A stretch of 64,000 nt of DNA from Sipunculus nudus (Eukaryota > Annelida > Sipuncula > Golfingiida > Sipunculidae). The position numbers were made by a program, and so were the translations under genes. The notes under the pieces were generated by a model. It worked only from the letters and a program-made list of their open reading frames with translations, was not told where the DNA came from and ran no database searches. Location of the stretch: assembly GCA_026874595.1 (NCBI GenBank), contig CM049308.1, positions 43,717,327-43,781,326 of the forward strand, in the 5' to 3' direction. Each line of letters starts with the position of its first letter. The first letter of the stretch is position 1. Below, piece after piece: positions 10,315-19,932 of this stretch.

Positions 10315-12580
10315 AGATAAGATAAGATAAGATAACATTTATTAGCCTTCAGTTCCAGGAATTTGTTGTTGACTTGCAATTCATTACATAAAAAAAAAAA
10401 TAAATAAGTAAATAGATAGATAAATACATAAAAAAATACATAAAAATACATAAAAATCACACATAACATATTTACTATGCATGTAAAATTAAGCATGTAA
10501 AAATGATAAAACAGATAATTCTGCAGGTAAAACACATAATTCAAAACATTAAATTTCTAAGAGGGTTGCGAGTTAAAAAGTTTAATATTGTGTGGTACTA
10601 GAGATTTTTTAAAACGAGTTGTTCTGCAGAATATTGTATCTAGGCGTTTACCTGAAGGTAAAAAACGGAACTCTGGATATAGGGGATGTGTTTTGTCATT
10701 CATGACCTTAGATATGAAGGCCATTGTTTTGGTTTCACAGATTTCCTGGTGTGTGGCAAGAGAAGTACCAGTTATTCTACTACTTCTCTTCCTGGTATTA
10801 TTCAACTGTTTCTTTAACTTATCAGATATATTTGTAAACCAGCACTCCAGTGAATAAGTAAGGACACTGGAAATTACTGAATTATAAAACATGGTAATTA
10901 TGGTTTTGTCAATATTAAGCTTTCGTAGATAATAAAGGTAATATAATCTTTTGTTTGCTTTCTTGGATTGATTCAACACATGTTCTTTCCAATTCAGATT
11001 TCTGTCAATAATACATCCTAAGTAATTATAATTTTCTACAATATCAACATCTTCATTTTTGATAGCAACTGGGGTAATTACAGATTTTGATCTCCTAAAA
11101 TCAAAGACTACTTCTTTAGTCTTCTTTACATTTAACTGAAGGTAGTGTTCCTCACACCAACCAGTCACATATTGAATGGTTTTCCTGTAGAGCGATTCAT
11201 CATTCTTGTGTATCAGGCCTAGAATGACAGTGTCGTCTGCATATTTGATAATTCTACAGTCTGAAAGGCTCACAGACAAATTATTTGTATATAGAATAAA
11301 AAGGACTGCTGACAGAACACAGCCTTGTGGAGCACCAGTATTTATGATTATATCTGAAGAAGTTTCTTTGCTTGTTCTAACATGTTGTCTTCTATCCGAG
11401 AGAAAATCTAGAATCCATAGACAGTAGGAAAGAGGAATGTTATATCTACAGAGCTGATTGATCATAATGTGTGGCTGTATTGTATTGAAGGCTGAAGAAT
11501 AATCAATGAAAAGTGATCTGTCATAATTTCTGGGGTCCCTGTCTAAGTGTTGATAAATATAATGAGTTAATGTGGCAATTGCGTCGCTTGTGCATCTGTT
11601 GGATGAATATGCAAACTGATGTTGATCTAGCATTGGTTTAACAATTGGAAGTAATTTATTAAGAACTATTCGCTCCAAAGATTTTGCGAGAATAGATGTT
11701 AGTGCAACAGGCCTAAGATCATTCATCACTTTAGGAGAGTTATTTTTGGCGACTGGAATTATTTCTGCGGTCTTCCATAATTTTGGTAGTTTACATAAGG
11801 AGAGAGACAATTGAAAAATGTGATGTATGATAAAGGACAAACTATTTCTACAGGTTTTAATTAATCTGCCACTGATTTTGTCGGGTCCACAGGCTTTCTT
11901 TACATTAATCTTACTTAACACTTTGTTTACATCAGTTACATCAGTAAGGATGCCATCATCACATGATTCTAAATTTGCTCTCAGACTGCTCCGAATGTCA
12001 TCTTTTTCTTTTGAGAAGTCACTTTCATCAAAACGTGCATAGAATGTATTTAATTTGTCAGCATAGCCATTTTCAGCAAGCAGTGAGCATCCTTTCTTGC
12101 TTTTAGTTATACCAGTTAATTCCTGAAGACCCTTCCAAGCATCTTTTGATTGCTTGCTATGGAACAGTTTTTCTACTTTCTTTTTATATTGTTGTTTGGC
12201 TTTCTCAATGGCAGAATCAGTTTCTTTTTGTAAGTCATATCTGTTATCTGAATTGCTTGTGAAGGCTTGGTGCTTACATACAATAAGTTTCCTTAGATCA
12301 CTATTAATCCAAGGTTTGTTATTAGGGTAAATCTTAATGCTTTTAGTTGGTACCAGCATGTCTTCACAAAATGATATATAACTAGACACAGTTTCACTTT
12401 CAGTAAGTTCATCTAAATCATATGAAGTGTCAATGAACATTTGCCAGTCTGTTAGATCAAAACATGTTTGTAGGGTCTCATAGGCTTCCTTTGAGTTCAC
12501 TTTAATATTAATTTCACGTGGTTTCAGCATTTGAAGTTTACGTCTGTAAGTAGGTTGCATTTAGACGATTGCTCTGTCGA
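10315..12580 (-). mobile_element. CR1/L2-type non-LTR retrotransposon, 5'-truncated
   Basis: The element runs on the - strand. Its 3' end carries a short pentamer tail, TTATC repeated about four times (+ strand GATAA repeats, 10315-10336). This is typical of LINEs in the Jockey/CR1/L2 group, which end in short tandem repeats rather than poly(A). Between tail and coding frame lies a ~220 bp 3' UTR. At the 5' side, homology fades around 12575-12590, just upstream of the linker that normally follows the AP endonuclease. The endonuclease domain is therefore missing. No target duplication could be identified with confidence. Confidence 0.85.
10557..12560 (-). CDS. Reverse transcriptase of CR1/L2-type LINE (endonuclease domain lost)
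   Basis: This 667-codon uninterrupted frame encodes the linker and RNA-directed DNA polymerase that copies LINE RNA at a nicked target. The linker (residues 1-130) has TCFDLTDWQMF and IYPNNKPWINSDLR, characteristic of CR1/L2-like ORF2. RT motifs follow in order: AEIIPVAK (~265), LRPVALTSILAKSLE (~282-296), motif A FIDYSSAFNT (351-360), motif B GAPQGCVLS (409-417), catalytic motif C KYADDT (439-444), LQLNVKKTKEVVF (~474-486) and NYLGCIIDRNLNW (~511-524). The C-terminus HPLYPEFRFLPSGKR is also family-like. The first Met is probably not the true start. The in-frame codon before it is TAA (12561-12563), preceded by codons resembling the end of an endonuclease ('AIV'), so a nonsense change sits at the truncation edge. 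The absence of other stops implies recent insertion. Confidence 0.93.
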   Translation of the reverse strand: MQPTYRRKLQMLKPREINIKVNSKEAYETLQTCFDLTDWQMFIDTSYDLDELTESETVSSYISFCEDMLVPTKSIKIYPNNKPWINSDLRKLIVCKHQAFTSNSDNRYDLQKETDSAIEKAKQQYKKKVEKLFHSKQSKDAWKGLQELTGITKSKKGCSLLAENGYADKLNTFYARFDESDFSKEKDDIRSSLRANLESCDDGILTDVTDVNKVLSKINVKKACGPDKISGRLIKTCRNSLSFIIHHIFQLSLSLCKLPKLWKTAEIIPVAKNNSPKVMNDLRPVALTSILAKSLERIVLNKLLPIVKPMLDQHQFAYSSNRCTSDAIATLTHYIYQHLDRDPRNYDRSLFIDYSSAFNTIQPHIMINQLCRYNIPLSYCLWILDFLSDRRQHVRTSKETSSDIIINTGAPQGCVLSAVLFILYTNNLSVSLSDCRIIKYADDTVILGLIHKNDESLYRKTIQYVTGWCEEHYLQLNVKKTKEVVFDFRRSKSVITPVAIKNEDVDIVENYNYLGCIIDRNLNWKEHVLNQSKKANKRLYYLYYLRKLNIDKTIITMFYNSVISSVLTYSLECWFTNISDKLKKQLNNTRKRSSRITGTSLATHQEICETKTMAFISKVMNDKTHPLYPEFRFLPSGKRLDTIFCRTTRFKKSLVPHNIKLFNSQPS

Positions 12581-13139
12581 CACTTATAACCCCGCCGCTT
12601 AGTTGTGAAAAAAGGGCAAGGTTTTGTCATATCGGCCCGTCGCAGACTGGAAGACGCGAATATCGTCCACTTACAATGACATCTTCCCCAGCTCGTTCCA
12701 AAAAGGAAACTCGGAATGCGTCAGCGATGGTGAGCGATAAAATAAGATAAAAAAAAAATTGAATGTAATAAAATATTTTTTGGTGATATATATTAGAGAA
12801 CACATACCCTAACATGATTATTAGATGTATTCAATTACATTCAATTACAACGGTCTGTTATGAAACGGAAAATTTTCAGGTGGGCCTCACACTTGGGTTG
12901 CTTGGCCTCGCAGTATTCCGTCCGCCGACTTACCTGTTTTTGACAGACCCCCATTTTGTATATCCGACATCCGACTTACAGTACCTCGGTTTGAGTCTGT
13001 CATCAAAACATCATGGGTTCCGCTTCCGTTGAAACTATCTGACAGTTCACATCAACAACGACGTGGCAAAAGACCCTAGCGATTCACAACATAAACAGTT
13101 GTAGTAGACATTCATATAGTTTTTTTTTCTTAGGGGATT
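12581..13139 (+). promoter_or_regulatory. ZFPL1: Putative ZFPL1 promoter and 5' leader
   Basis: This is the interval between the LINE and the ZFPL1 start codon. 12880-13060 is less AT-rich than its surroundings. Immediately before the start codon is a strong polypyrimidine tract and AG ('tagttttttttt cttag', AG at 13132-13133), six bases before ATG (13140). That looks like a 3' splice site, so the 5' UTR is probably split, with a leader exon somewhere around 12880-13100. No TATA box is obvious. The call rests on position and base composition only. Confidence 0.45.
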
Positions 13140-13241
13140 ATGGGTCTATGTAAATGTCCAAAGAAGAAAGTAACGAATTTATTTTGTTTTGAGCACCGCG
13201 TGAATGTTTGCGAACATTGTTTAGTATCAAATCATCCGAAG
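13140..13241 (+). CDS. ZFPL1: ZFPL1 coding exon 1 (start codon, first zinc-finger part)
   Basis: The exon encodes residues 1-34, beginning [20 protein letters not shown] and ending LVSNHPK. This matches the highly conserved N-terminus of ZFPL1. Cys4, Cys6, Cys16, His19, Cys24, Cys27 and His32 form the B-box-like zinc-binding set. The donor is AAG|GTAAGT at 13241/13242, phase 0. The ATG is chosen because the MGLCKCP start is invariant in the family and the preceding bases look like a splice acceptor rather than coding. At the protein's destination this domain faces the cytosol. Confidence 0.95.
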
Positions 13242-13429
13242 GTAAGTGGATACCTCGTTAGTCGTAACAACGTTAGTAGTAGTACTGTATAATTTTTTTT
13301 AACAGTAGGGATTTATATGTAAAATGATTTGGCCCACGCTACATTGACCTACGTTCGCTACATTAGTCAAGAACTGGACTATTTATAATCTGATAGTCTG
13401 TGTCGCCTGTCGGGCCGTCCCGGCCGAGG

Positions 13430-13889
13430 CTATCGGCACGACCGTCGTGCCGATAAGAAGTACAATCCGCACGACAGCCTCTCATATTATAATATGAAAC
13501 CTAACCACTGCTAATAATATGGCTGGTAACAGACACCTCAGCACAACAGAACTATTTAAAAGTTGTAGATGCTGGGTAATTTACGTAAACTTAATACTTA
13601 CATAAAGTTACAAGTTAGACACAATCGGTGCACTGGAAAAGCCTGGGCCGGGCCTATTACACGAATATTCCTTGGCCGGCTGTCATATAGCAAGTACTTT
13701 GTGTAGTTTGTGGTATGTTTATTTCTGTTAATGAGTTTTGTTTTGTATCAATTTCCCAAAAATTAGAATTCCTCTGATATTTAAGTAATTATTTTATGAA
13801 AATTTAATATATATTTAGTGTACGATACATGGGAACACGTGGCTGTCGTGCGGATAAGAAAGCTAATCCGCACGACGGTCGTGCGGATA
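13430..13889. mobile_element. 460 bp MITE-like element whose terminal inverted repeats are themselves palindromic
   Basis: The left end (13430-13479) and right end (13841-13889) are inverted copies of about 50 bp. Each begins CTATC[C/G]GCACGAC, continues into its own complement CGTCGTGC[C/G]GAT, then a spacer, then ATCCGCACGACAGCC. Each terminus can therefore fold into a hairpin alone as well as pair with the other end. The interior is ~360 bp without a gene. It ends 2 bp before the next element begins. Confidence 0.75.
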
Positions 13890-13900
13890 GACACTACCGT

Positions 13901-14302
13901 GGGTCCCTCGAAACACCCAAAACACCGTGTTTTGGGTATACTATGACGAAACACCGCGAAACACCTATTATCTCTCAAAGGAGAGGGAAAATATTAATTC
14001 CAGAGTATCAATTGTCACTTAAGTGCTATACCTGTACAATTTGGGGGGTTAATTCTTTAAAATAAAGTCACACGGGAGTGTTTAGTGCTACGGTCGGCAT
14101 GTTCAGTTCAATGCGGCCATATTCATATTTATGCTACTGCCCCCTGGCGGAGCTGTCATAAACGATTCTGAACGGAGTTTTGGGTGATCAAATTATGATT
14201 TTAAGCTTCTGATCATTTATCAATGAATATTTTAGATTTTATTTCTGTGTATTTGGTATTGGTAACTTTTTTACACTTTCGTCAGGGTGTGCCTTTTTGT
14301 AA
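13901..14302 (+). repeat. Left long inverted repeat of the PHD-carrying element
   Basis: This arm is 402 bp. It is inverted relative to 16466-16850, with a few small indels; for example, the left arm has an extra 'ctatgacgaaacaccgcg' after the palindrome and 'cgattctgaacggag' near 14163. The two arms have thus drifted since insertion. Confidence 0.9.
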
Positions 14303-14809
14303 TTGTGATTATTATTATTAATATTCATGTGTCAATGAAATATTTTCATAATCATAAATTAAATAGAATACTGAACAAAGACATACGTACATTTTCTTTA
14401 ATCTCTTCATTAAGAGTTGTTGAATAACCACTCTGCTCAGTAAACATTTTTTGCACATCAGTTGACATACAGAAAGACATAAGTTTGACAGTGCTCACAA
14501 TGTCAAGTGAACTCCAACGATCTCACAGTTTGTCTGTATTCAAGATGTCATGAGCAACTAATGTTTATTCAAACGTGTCCACAGTGGTTATAAGTGACTA
14601 TCATGATGACACAATGTTAATTAGCGCTTCAGTGGGTCTTCAGTGGGTTAGGCATATGGGAGTATTTTCTTAATTACCCCTTTGAACTACTAGATCAAAG
14701 ACCATTTATCGCAACAGTGGTTCGGGGTTGAGTAATCACCCATGGCCGTAGGTGTGAACTGCCGATTGACATGGTTCACAGGATCGTAAAAATCATTAGT
14801 TTTAATATT

Positions 14810-15345
14810 TTTCCCTTAACAATGTAATTTTTAATACTGGCATTATTTTGATATTAAATGAACAGCAATTTTCGTTACCAATAAAATTAATAATGTTAGT
14901 ATTATTTTAATATTAAATGGACAGATTTATGAAAACTTTACTATTAATTTATTATTAATATTATTTCCTTAACAATGCAACTTTTAATACCAGCATTATT
15001 TTGATATTAAACGGACAGCAATTATAGTTACCAATGAATAATGCTAGTATTATTTTAACATTAAATGGACAGAATAGCAAATTACATGACAACCTTACTA
15101 TTATTATTATTATTAATATTATTATTATTATTAATAATTTCTAATCAGTGAACATAATTATTATTTCATTACCAATGTTACCGTACCTTAAATGTTGTAA
15201 TTATCATCGTATTAATCTTTACTATCATTTTTAACCATTTTCTTATACACATGTCATTATTAACATAAGTAATATAATACTAGCATTATTTTGATATTAA
15301 ATGGACAGAAATTTGCGTTACTAACGAATAATCCTAGTATTAAAA
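14810..15345 (+). repeat. Minisatellite-like iteration ATTATTTTGATATTAAATGG inside the PHD element
   Basis: The phrase ATTATTTT[G/A]ATATTAAA[T/C]G[G/A]ACAG recurs near 14842, 14900, 14995, 15048 and 15283. It is usually preceded by 'taatactggc', 'taatgttagt' or 'aatactagc' and followed by a 'gttaccaat' or 'gttactaacg' motif. Intervals vary (about 55-235 bp), so this is an expanded and eroded array rather than a tidy tandem. Confidence 0.7.
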
Positions 15346-16051
15346 TTATAATGTTGTAATAATTACAGTATAAATCTTTACCATCATCTTCTATATATAC
15401 GTTATTATTAATATTAGTAAGACTAATATAATATTGTTCTATATATATATATGTCACCTTTGTGATTCGTGGATCATATCATTTTTTTTTAAATATATAA
15501 AACCAAATGCAGTATAAGGTTTTAAATGTTAAAAAGCTTTTGTCCATATTTATTTCTCATCAATAAATCAAAAAGGTTCATTTAGTGGACATGTCACGCA
15601 CCCATTGACACTCAAAATTATGTTACAGTTTGTATCTAATCAGGATGTCCTGCAAATGATCTAACATCGCCAAACTGATCAAGGGTAATTTCACTCTTGA
15701 CACTTATTTGATTAGTGGTTGAGTTGTTTGGTAGTTGTATATTCTCTTTATAGTAAATTAACCCTTTGTGTAAATATATCAAAGGCGATATGTTTGCGTG
15801 AGTGAGTTTGGTTCAATCAAGCATGACGGTAAGCGTGAACGAGTTTGGCTGAGATAACACTTTGACCTGCAATTAATGAGTGACAGTTTAGGCCAGTTGT
15901 TGATAGGTTTTTACTATGTACACACTCAGTGCGTCCGTGATGCATGTCCAATTTTACATCAAAGAGTTGTTCACCCTATATATACATGCTGATTCTAGAT
16001 TACTGTACATTCGATTGTGAATTCGCATGAGAATACGCATACACGCAAGTG

Positions 16052-16486
16052 ATGGAGTTCTACAAAAGAAAACGTCCTCGTCGAGTCAAGTGGCCCTGTG
16101 GCTCTTGCAGAGATGAGTGCCAAGAAGATACAGTGTTCTGCGAGCTGTGTTCGCACTGGTTCCATAGAGAGTGTGAAGAATTACCAGAGGCATCCTTCAG
16201 GAGACTGTCTGCCGAGTCAGCCCCGTATTACTGCCGTCGGTGTACTCATGATGAAGATGACCGTTTCAACTATGACCTTGCCATTTCACGCTTGCAGAGA
16301 TCGTCAAGAAAGAACTTAGGGCAGCTAAGAAGCCAGGCCATTGTTGAGGGAATTCTTATTCGAGATGAATTTTCCTCCCAGCAGCAAAGATCCAGGCATT
16401 CTCTCAGGATTGAGCATCAAGCAAGGGCCATACTAGACCAATGCAGGATGACCAACCTTCCGGGTTTACAAAAAGGCACACCCTGA
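16052..16486 (+). CDS. PHD-finger protein encoded within a TIR element
   Basis: This is a 144-residue ORF starting at the ATG at 16052. Residues 16-64 form a complete PHD zinc finger: Cys16-x2-Cys19, Cys30-x2-Cys33, His38-x2-Cys41 and Cys61-x2-Cys64, with the family Trp at 36 (SHWFH). PHD fingers typically read histone H3 tails, so chromatin targeting is possible. The remainder (70-144) is charged and Arg/Gln-rich, without a recognised domain. A basic start (KRKRPRRVK) could act as a nuclear signal. The last ~7 codons and the stop lie inside the right inverted repeat, so the element's own end supplies the C-terminus. There is no catalytic transposase domain. It may be a truncated first part of a larger element protein, or a captured host exon. 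Confidence 0.75.
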   Translation: MEFYKRKRPRRVKWPCGSCRDECQEDTVFCELCSHWFHRECEELPEASFRRLSAESAPYYCRRCTHDEDDRFNYDLAISRLQRSSRKNLGQLRSQAIVEGILIRDEFSSQQQRSRHSLRIEHQARAILDQCRMTNLPGLQKGTP

Positions 16487-16850
16487 CGAAAGTGTAAAAA
16501 TGTTACCAATACCAAATACACAGAAATAAAATCTAAAATATTCATTGATAAATGATCAGAAGCTTAAAATCATAATTCTTATTATGATTCACCCAAAACT
16601 GTTTATGACAGCTCCGCCAGGGGGCAGTAGCATAAATATGAATATGGCCGCATTGAACTGAACATGCCGACCGTATCACTAAACACTCCCGTGTGACTTT
16701 ATTTTAAAGAATTAACCCCCCAAAATTGTACAGGTATACCACTTAAGTGACAATTAATACTCTGGAATTAATATTTTCCCTCTCCTTTGAGAGATAATAG
16801 GTGTTTAGCGTATACCCAAAACACCGTGTTTTGGGTGTTTCGAGGGACCC
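16466..16850 (-). repeat. Right long inverted repeat of the PHD-carrying element
   Basis: This is the 385 bp inverted partner of 13901-14302, from TTACAAAAAGGCACACC to GTTTCGAGGGACCC. It overlaps the 3' end of the PHD ORF by about 20 bp. Confidence 0.9.
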
Positions 16851-17215
16851 GTCTGTGTTGCCCCCACACAGTCCAGCACCAAAATGCCACTTCCCGGGAG
16901 TCCAGTGGAAACTCCCACTGGAGGGGCTATAGAACGAACCGGTTCGACTAATTAATGAAACTGACCTCGGAGCAAATGTCGAATCACTCGCGCCCCCCTG
17001 ATTAGCAAACAAGGTAAAGAGGGCGATATTGTTGATAGGGATAGAGAGAAAAATGGTGTATAGTTTTTTTGGGGGGGTTTTCAGTACAAATATAACAAAT
17101 GTCTCCTGTTTGACTTGTGATATTGGTTTATGTGACATCCTGAACTTTGCTGCGTGGATGTACCTGGAAGAGATGAAATACATGAATTATTAGAACAATT
17201 GACATGACATGCAAA

Positions 17216-17296
17216 GACAGCATACTGGATCGGGTCTCGAACCACCAACCAGTGGCATACAAGTCCCATTGCATAACTACTATGCCACACAGAACT
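17216..17296 (-). repeat. tRNA-derived SINE head (degenerate)
   Basis: On the - strand the sequence reads GTGTGGCATAGTAGTTATGC (D-arm/A-box-like) and, about 35 nt further, GGTTCGAGACC (17233-17243 complement). The latter closely resembles a tRNA B box and T-arm. Spacing fits an RNA polymerase III internal promoter. The anticodon region does not make a convincing functional tRNA, so I call it a tRNA-derived SINE remnant. Its body toward lower coordinates is not recognisable. Confidence 0.55.
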
Positions 17297-17497
17297 CGTT
17301 GAAGAATCGGGGAAAAGGGGGGTATTTAAACCTTGTGATCACATGGTACACTGTGGGGTACTACTTCACCAGGAGTCATGATCATATGATCAGTGAATTA
17401 ACTTCGTACAAACACCAAATCAATTGCTTGGTGTAACTAGTTGAAAAATGAATGAGAATACAAAAGGTTAAGATGAATGACTGTTTAATTGGGTAAT

Positions 17498-18915
17498 TAG
17501 AATGAATATGAGTAAATATTGGGGGGAGACCCCTAAATCCCCCCCCCCCCCACCCAGGATAAGATAATCAACAGTCCTGAGTAAATATATAAAAACTAGC
17601 TGATAGACCCGGTATACCGGGCTTATTACCGGGGTTAGGGAGATATATTTACTGAGATGTGAAATGTTGGCTCATTTTTTTCTATTCTAAAAGTTTACAG
17701 AAAATATAGGTTTTCAGTGGGAAACTGTCTCCATAAGATATGTAGAAACATTTTGGCACGACTGCAGAATAACTCACGTACCTCTCAGAGGCGTAACACT
17801 CCTGTGAACAGAAAACGTTTCTAGGTACAGCTGCTTGTATCTTAGTTTTGCCACTTACTTTTAAATTACATTAATCCTTAACATCATACCGCCGTATAAA
17901 CTCATAACCTGGCAGTCGCTCCAAAATTTTTAACATTTATTTTGTGGTTCTGTCCTCGTGGCAAGATATTTATAGACCGGTATGATTACCTTGATGACCT
18001 GGCCAGTGATGGTGTTTACATTGCGAACCGGAATGAGATGCGGGGGCATTCAGGTTTTCAATGATATTTGACTGGATTCTATCGGTGGACGTACATTTTT
18101 AAGATTATAGGTTGATGTGAGGAACACATGAAAGACTTATTAAATGTACATTGCAAGGAAACTGTTCCTGAAGAAAGAAACAGAAATATGCATACCTCGT
18201 AAGTAGCAGAAGCGGACCCAACGGGCTCCATGCAGAGGGTCCGTATTCATTTTCAACCGCCGCAATTTTTTTTCATCGTATCAGACAAATTTTGAGGCCT
18301 GAAACCCCCGACATCACCCCAGCCCTGTTCCTGAAATTGGGACCTTGAATTAGGTTTTGTCATTAATCCTCCTGGATTGAACTCTCCATTTCATAAAGCA
18401 AGAAACGTGTTTTTCTCTTTTACTGACCACGCACGTGGGTCAAATCCCTCATTGAAAGCAAGCGTTATTCATATGAACAATAGACCTCAGTGTTAGAGGT
18501 TAAGTGACCACAATGCACGCATTCCGCTGATTGCCGAAGGCAGTTCGGCTGTGCTCGGTAAAAAAACGGAAAAATCAATCAAAATTATATGTATATTAAA
18601 AATTATTTATTTTCATATCGCCTATGTCACTGCGGGGATAATAACCTTTAAAATGATGTATGGCACAATATTGTACACAGCGCGGTTATAGAGAACACTG
18701 CGAACAAATGTGAACCGAATTCCTTTTATAAGTATTAGATGAAGAGTAATTAGAATGAATATGGGTAAATATTGGAGCGAGACCCCCCAAACATCCACAG
18801 GATATGACAATCAACACAAGTAAATATTCAGGGAGAACCCCCTCCCCCCCCCAACAGGATATGACAATCAACATGGGTTACGATTGGGGGGAGACCCTCC
18901 AAACCCCCCCCCTAT
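17498..18915 (+). repeat. Pair of direct C-tract minisatellite blocks flanking ~1.1 kb
   Basis: 'aattagaatgaatatgagta' followed by 'aatattggggggagacccc' at 17498 recurs at 18750 as 'aattagaatgaatatgggta' and 'aatattggagcgagacccc'. Each is followed by a C-run and 'aggata(aga)taatcaaca'. The right block then iterates two more times (near 18830 and 18880). The intervening ~1.1 kb (17600-18745) has no gene I can support. Confidence 0.6.
17597..17645 (-). mobile_element. Helitron/Helentron-like 3' terminus, reversed orientation
   Basis: Read on the - strand, a perfect 14 bp palindrome CCCGGTATACCGGG is followed by TCTATCAG, then CTAG, then a T run. Hairpin, short spacer, CTAG and adjoining T are the same arrangement as at 25515, 28193, 38921 and 43338 on the + strand. 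The element would extend to the right, but I could not find its 5' end. Confidence 0.45.
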
Positions 18916-19620
18916 GAGTCCAAGAATTATCGAAAACATTGTATTGATATGTGATAAATCCCACTTAGAGTTATGTGAGATTGTGAAGGTGTGAGTTATA
19001 CCAAAAGGTTGGGTTTCCTGATGATGTATTCAAAAAGAAAGGAATGATATTTTATGCGACACGGTACAGTTGATCATGGCAGACATAGAAGGATGTTGAT
19101 ATAAGTACATGGAGATCGTAGATAAAAGATTATTATGTCATAACCTGTGATTGAATATAGGTAAGAAAGTGATATTTGAGTAGTATTATAGGCAGTTATA
19201 TGTTAGAAAGCGTTCCTTGTTGTGTGACATGGCGTAGTCGGCGCTGTTTAGGTGCGTGAGTGATACACTATGGCCCGGACCACTTTTACTGGAACTGACA
19301 GGAACTGACTTTAAAATATACGGTATTAAATTACGTTTAAACTAAATTATTTTTTTATTTCTATGTTCTCAGACAATGTGAAACATATTGTGATAGAGTA
19401 ACAGCACAACATAACAAACACAATAAAATAGAAGGTTTTGTGAAATGATCATACAATAAAAGTACCTCATTTTCCATTTTGTTTGTTTGTAAATATTTGT
19501 TCAGTTTTAACATAATGACAAATGTTTCAGTATAAATTTATGTAAAGCAGACAATTTCATGTAATTTTCAATTCAATTTACATTTGGACAAGTATTATTT
19601 CCTCAGTTAAATTATAATAT
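18916..19620. other. Intron sequence with no recognised feature
   Basis: AT-rich intron 1 sequence of ZFPL1. I see no repeats with other copies in the window and no coding potential. Confidence 0.4.
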
Positions 19621-19622
19621 TT

Positions 19623-19932
19623 TCAGCATCTTTTCTTCCACCATTTTGAATATTCTGAACAAATAATAAAAGCAGAATGACAGAATTTTAGATGGACAGA
19701 AACAATGCTGATTAGTCCATCATCCTTTGATTGATCTGTTTTTGTTTTCTTTGAGCAACTGCAGGGTGTGATGCGCTGATAAGGAGTGATAATGACTGGC
19801 TGGCTGTCATCACCCCTACGCTTGCCACTCTGAGCTGTTGAGGCTTTCATGAGTTTGCTCAATGATGCTCTTTTACTGGTTTTCAGTATATTTCTGAATG
19901 CATCTGATGCAGCATGCTTTGACAGAGTTCAC
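19623..19932 (-). other. Open Lys/Ser-rich frame, possible fossil coding segment
   Basis: On the - strand a frame of about 100 codons is open from just after a TGA near 19934 to 19623. It includes KRASLSKLMKASTAQSGKRR, then GDDSQPVIITPYQRITPCS and KKTKTDQSKDDG. Composition is more protein-like than surrounding noise frames, but no domain is recognised. No clear acceptor precedes it. It may be debris of a transposon protein or chance. Confidence 0.2.

Larger units (their letters stand above)
13892..16857 (+). mobile_element. ~3 kb element with ~400 bp inverted repeats carrying a PHD-finger ORF
   Basis: 13901-14302 and 16466-16850 are long inverted copies of one another. They share GGGTCCCTCGAAACACCC, then AAAACACCGTGTTTTGGG, then 'tctctcaaaggagagggaaa', 'cggtcggcatgttcagttca', 'ctgccccctggcggagctg' and finally 'acactttcgtcagggtgtgc'. 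Outside the match the ends read CACTACCGTGGG (left) and, reversed, CACAGACGGG (right), so the true ends may be 13892 and 16857. A near-perfect 23 bp palindrome (ACCCAAAACAC / GTGTTTTGGGT) sits close to each end. The interior contains an AT-rich minisatellite and a PHD-finger ORF with an upstream TATATATA. The superfamily is uncertain: a CACTA-like start is suggestive, but no matching 3 bp target duplication is visible. Confidence 0.8.

Noticed and set aside
13892-16857. Assigning the PHD element to the CACTA (EnSpm/CMC) superfamily
   Set aside because: The left end reads CACTA but the right end reads CACAG, the flanking 3 bp do not match (AGA against TTG), and no transposase is present. Left as unassigned.
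16860-17183. 146-codon frame on the - strand next to the PHD element (16743-17183)
   Set aside because: Half of it lies in the inverted repeat. No domain, and the arm's counterpart at 13901-14302 does not preserve the frame.
17216-17296. Functional tRNA gene
   Set aside because: Box B and a D-arm-like region are present, but I could not build a complete acceptor stem and anticodon arm. A SINE head is more likely.
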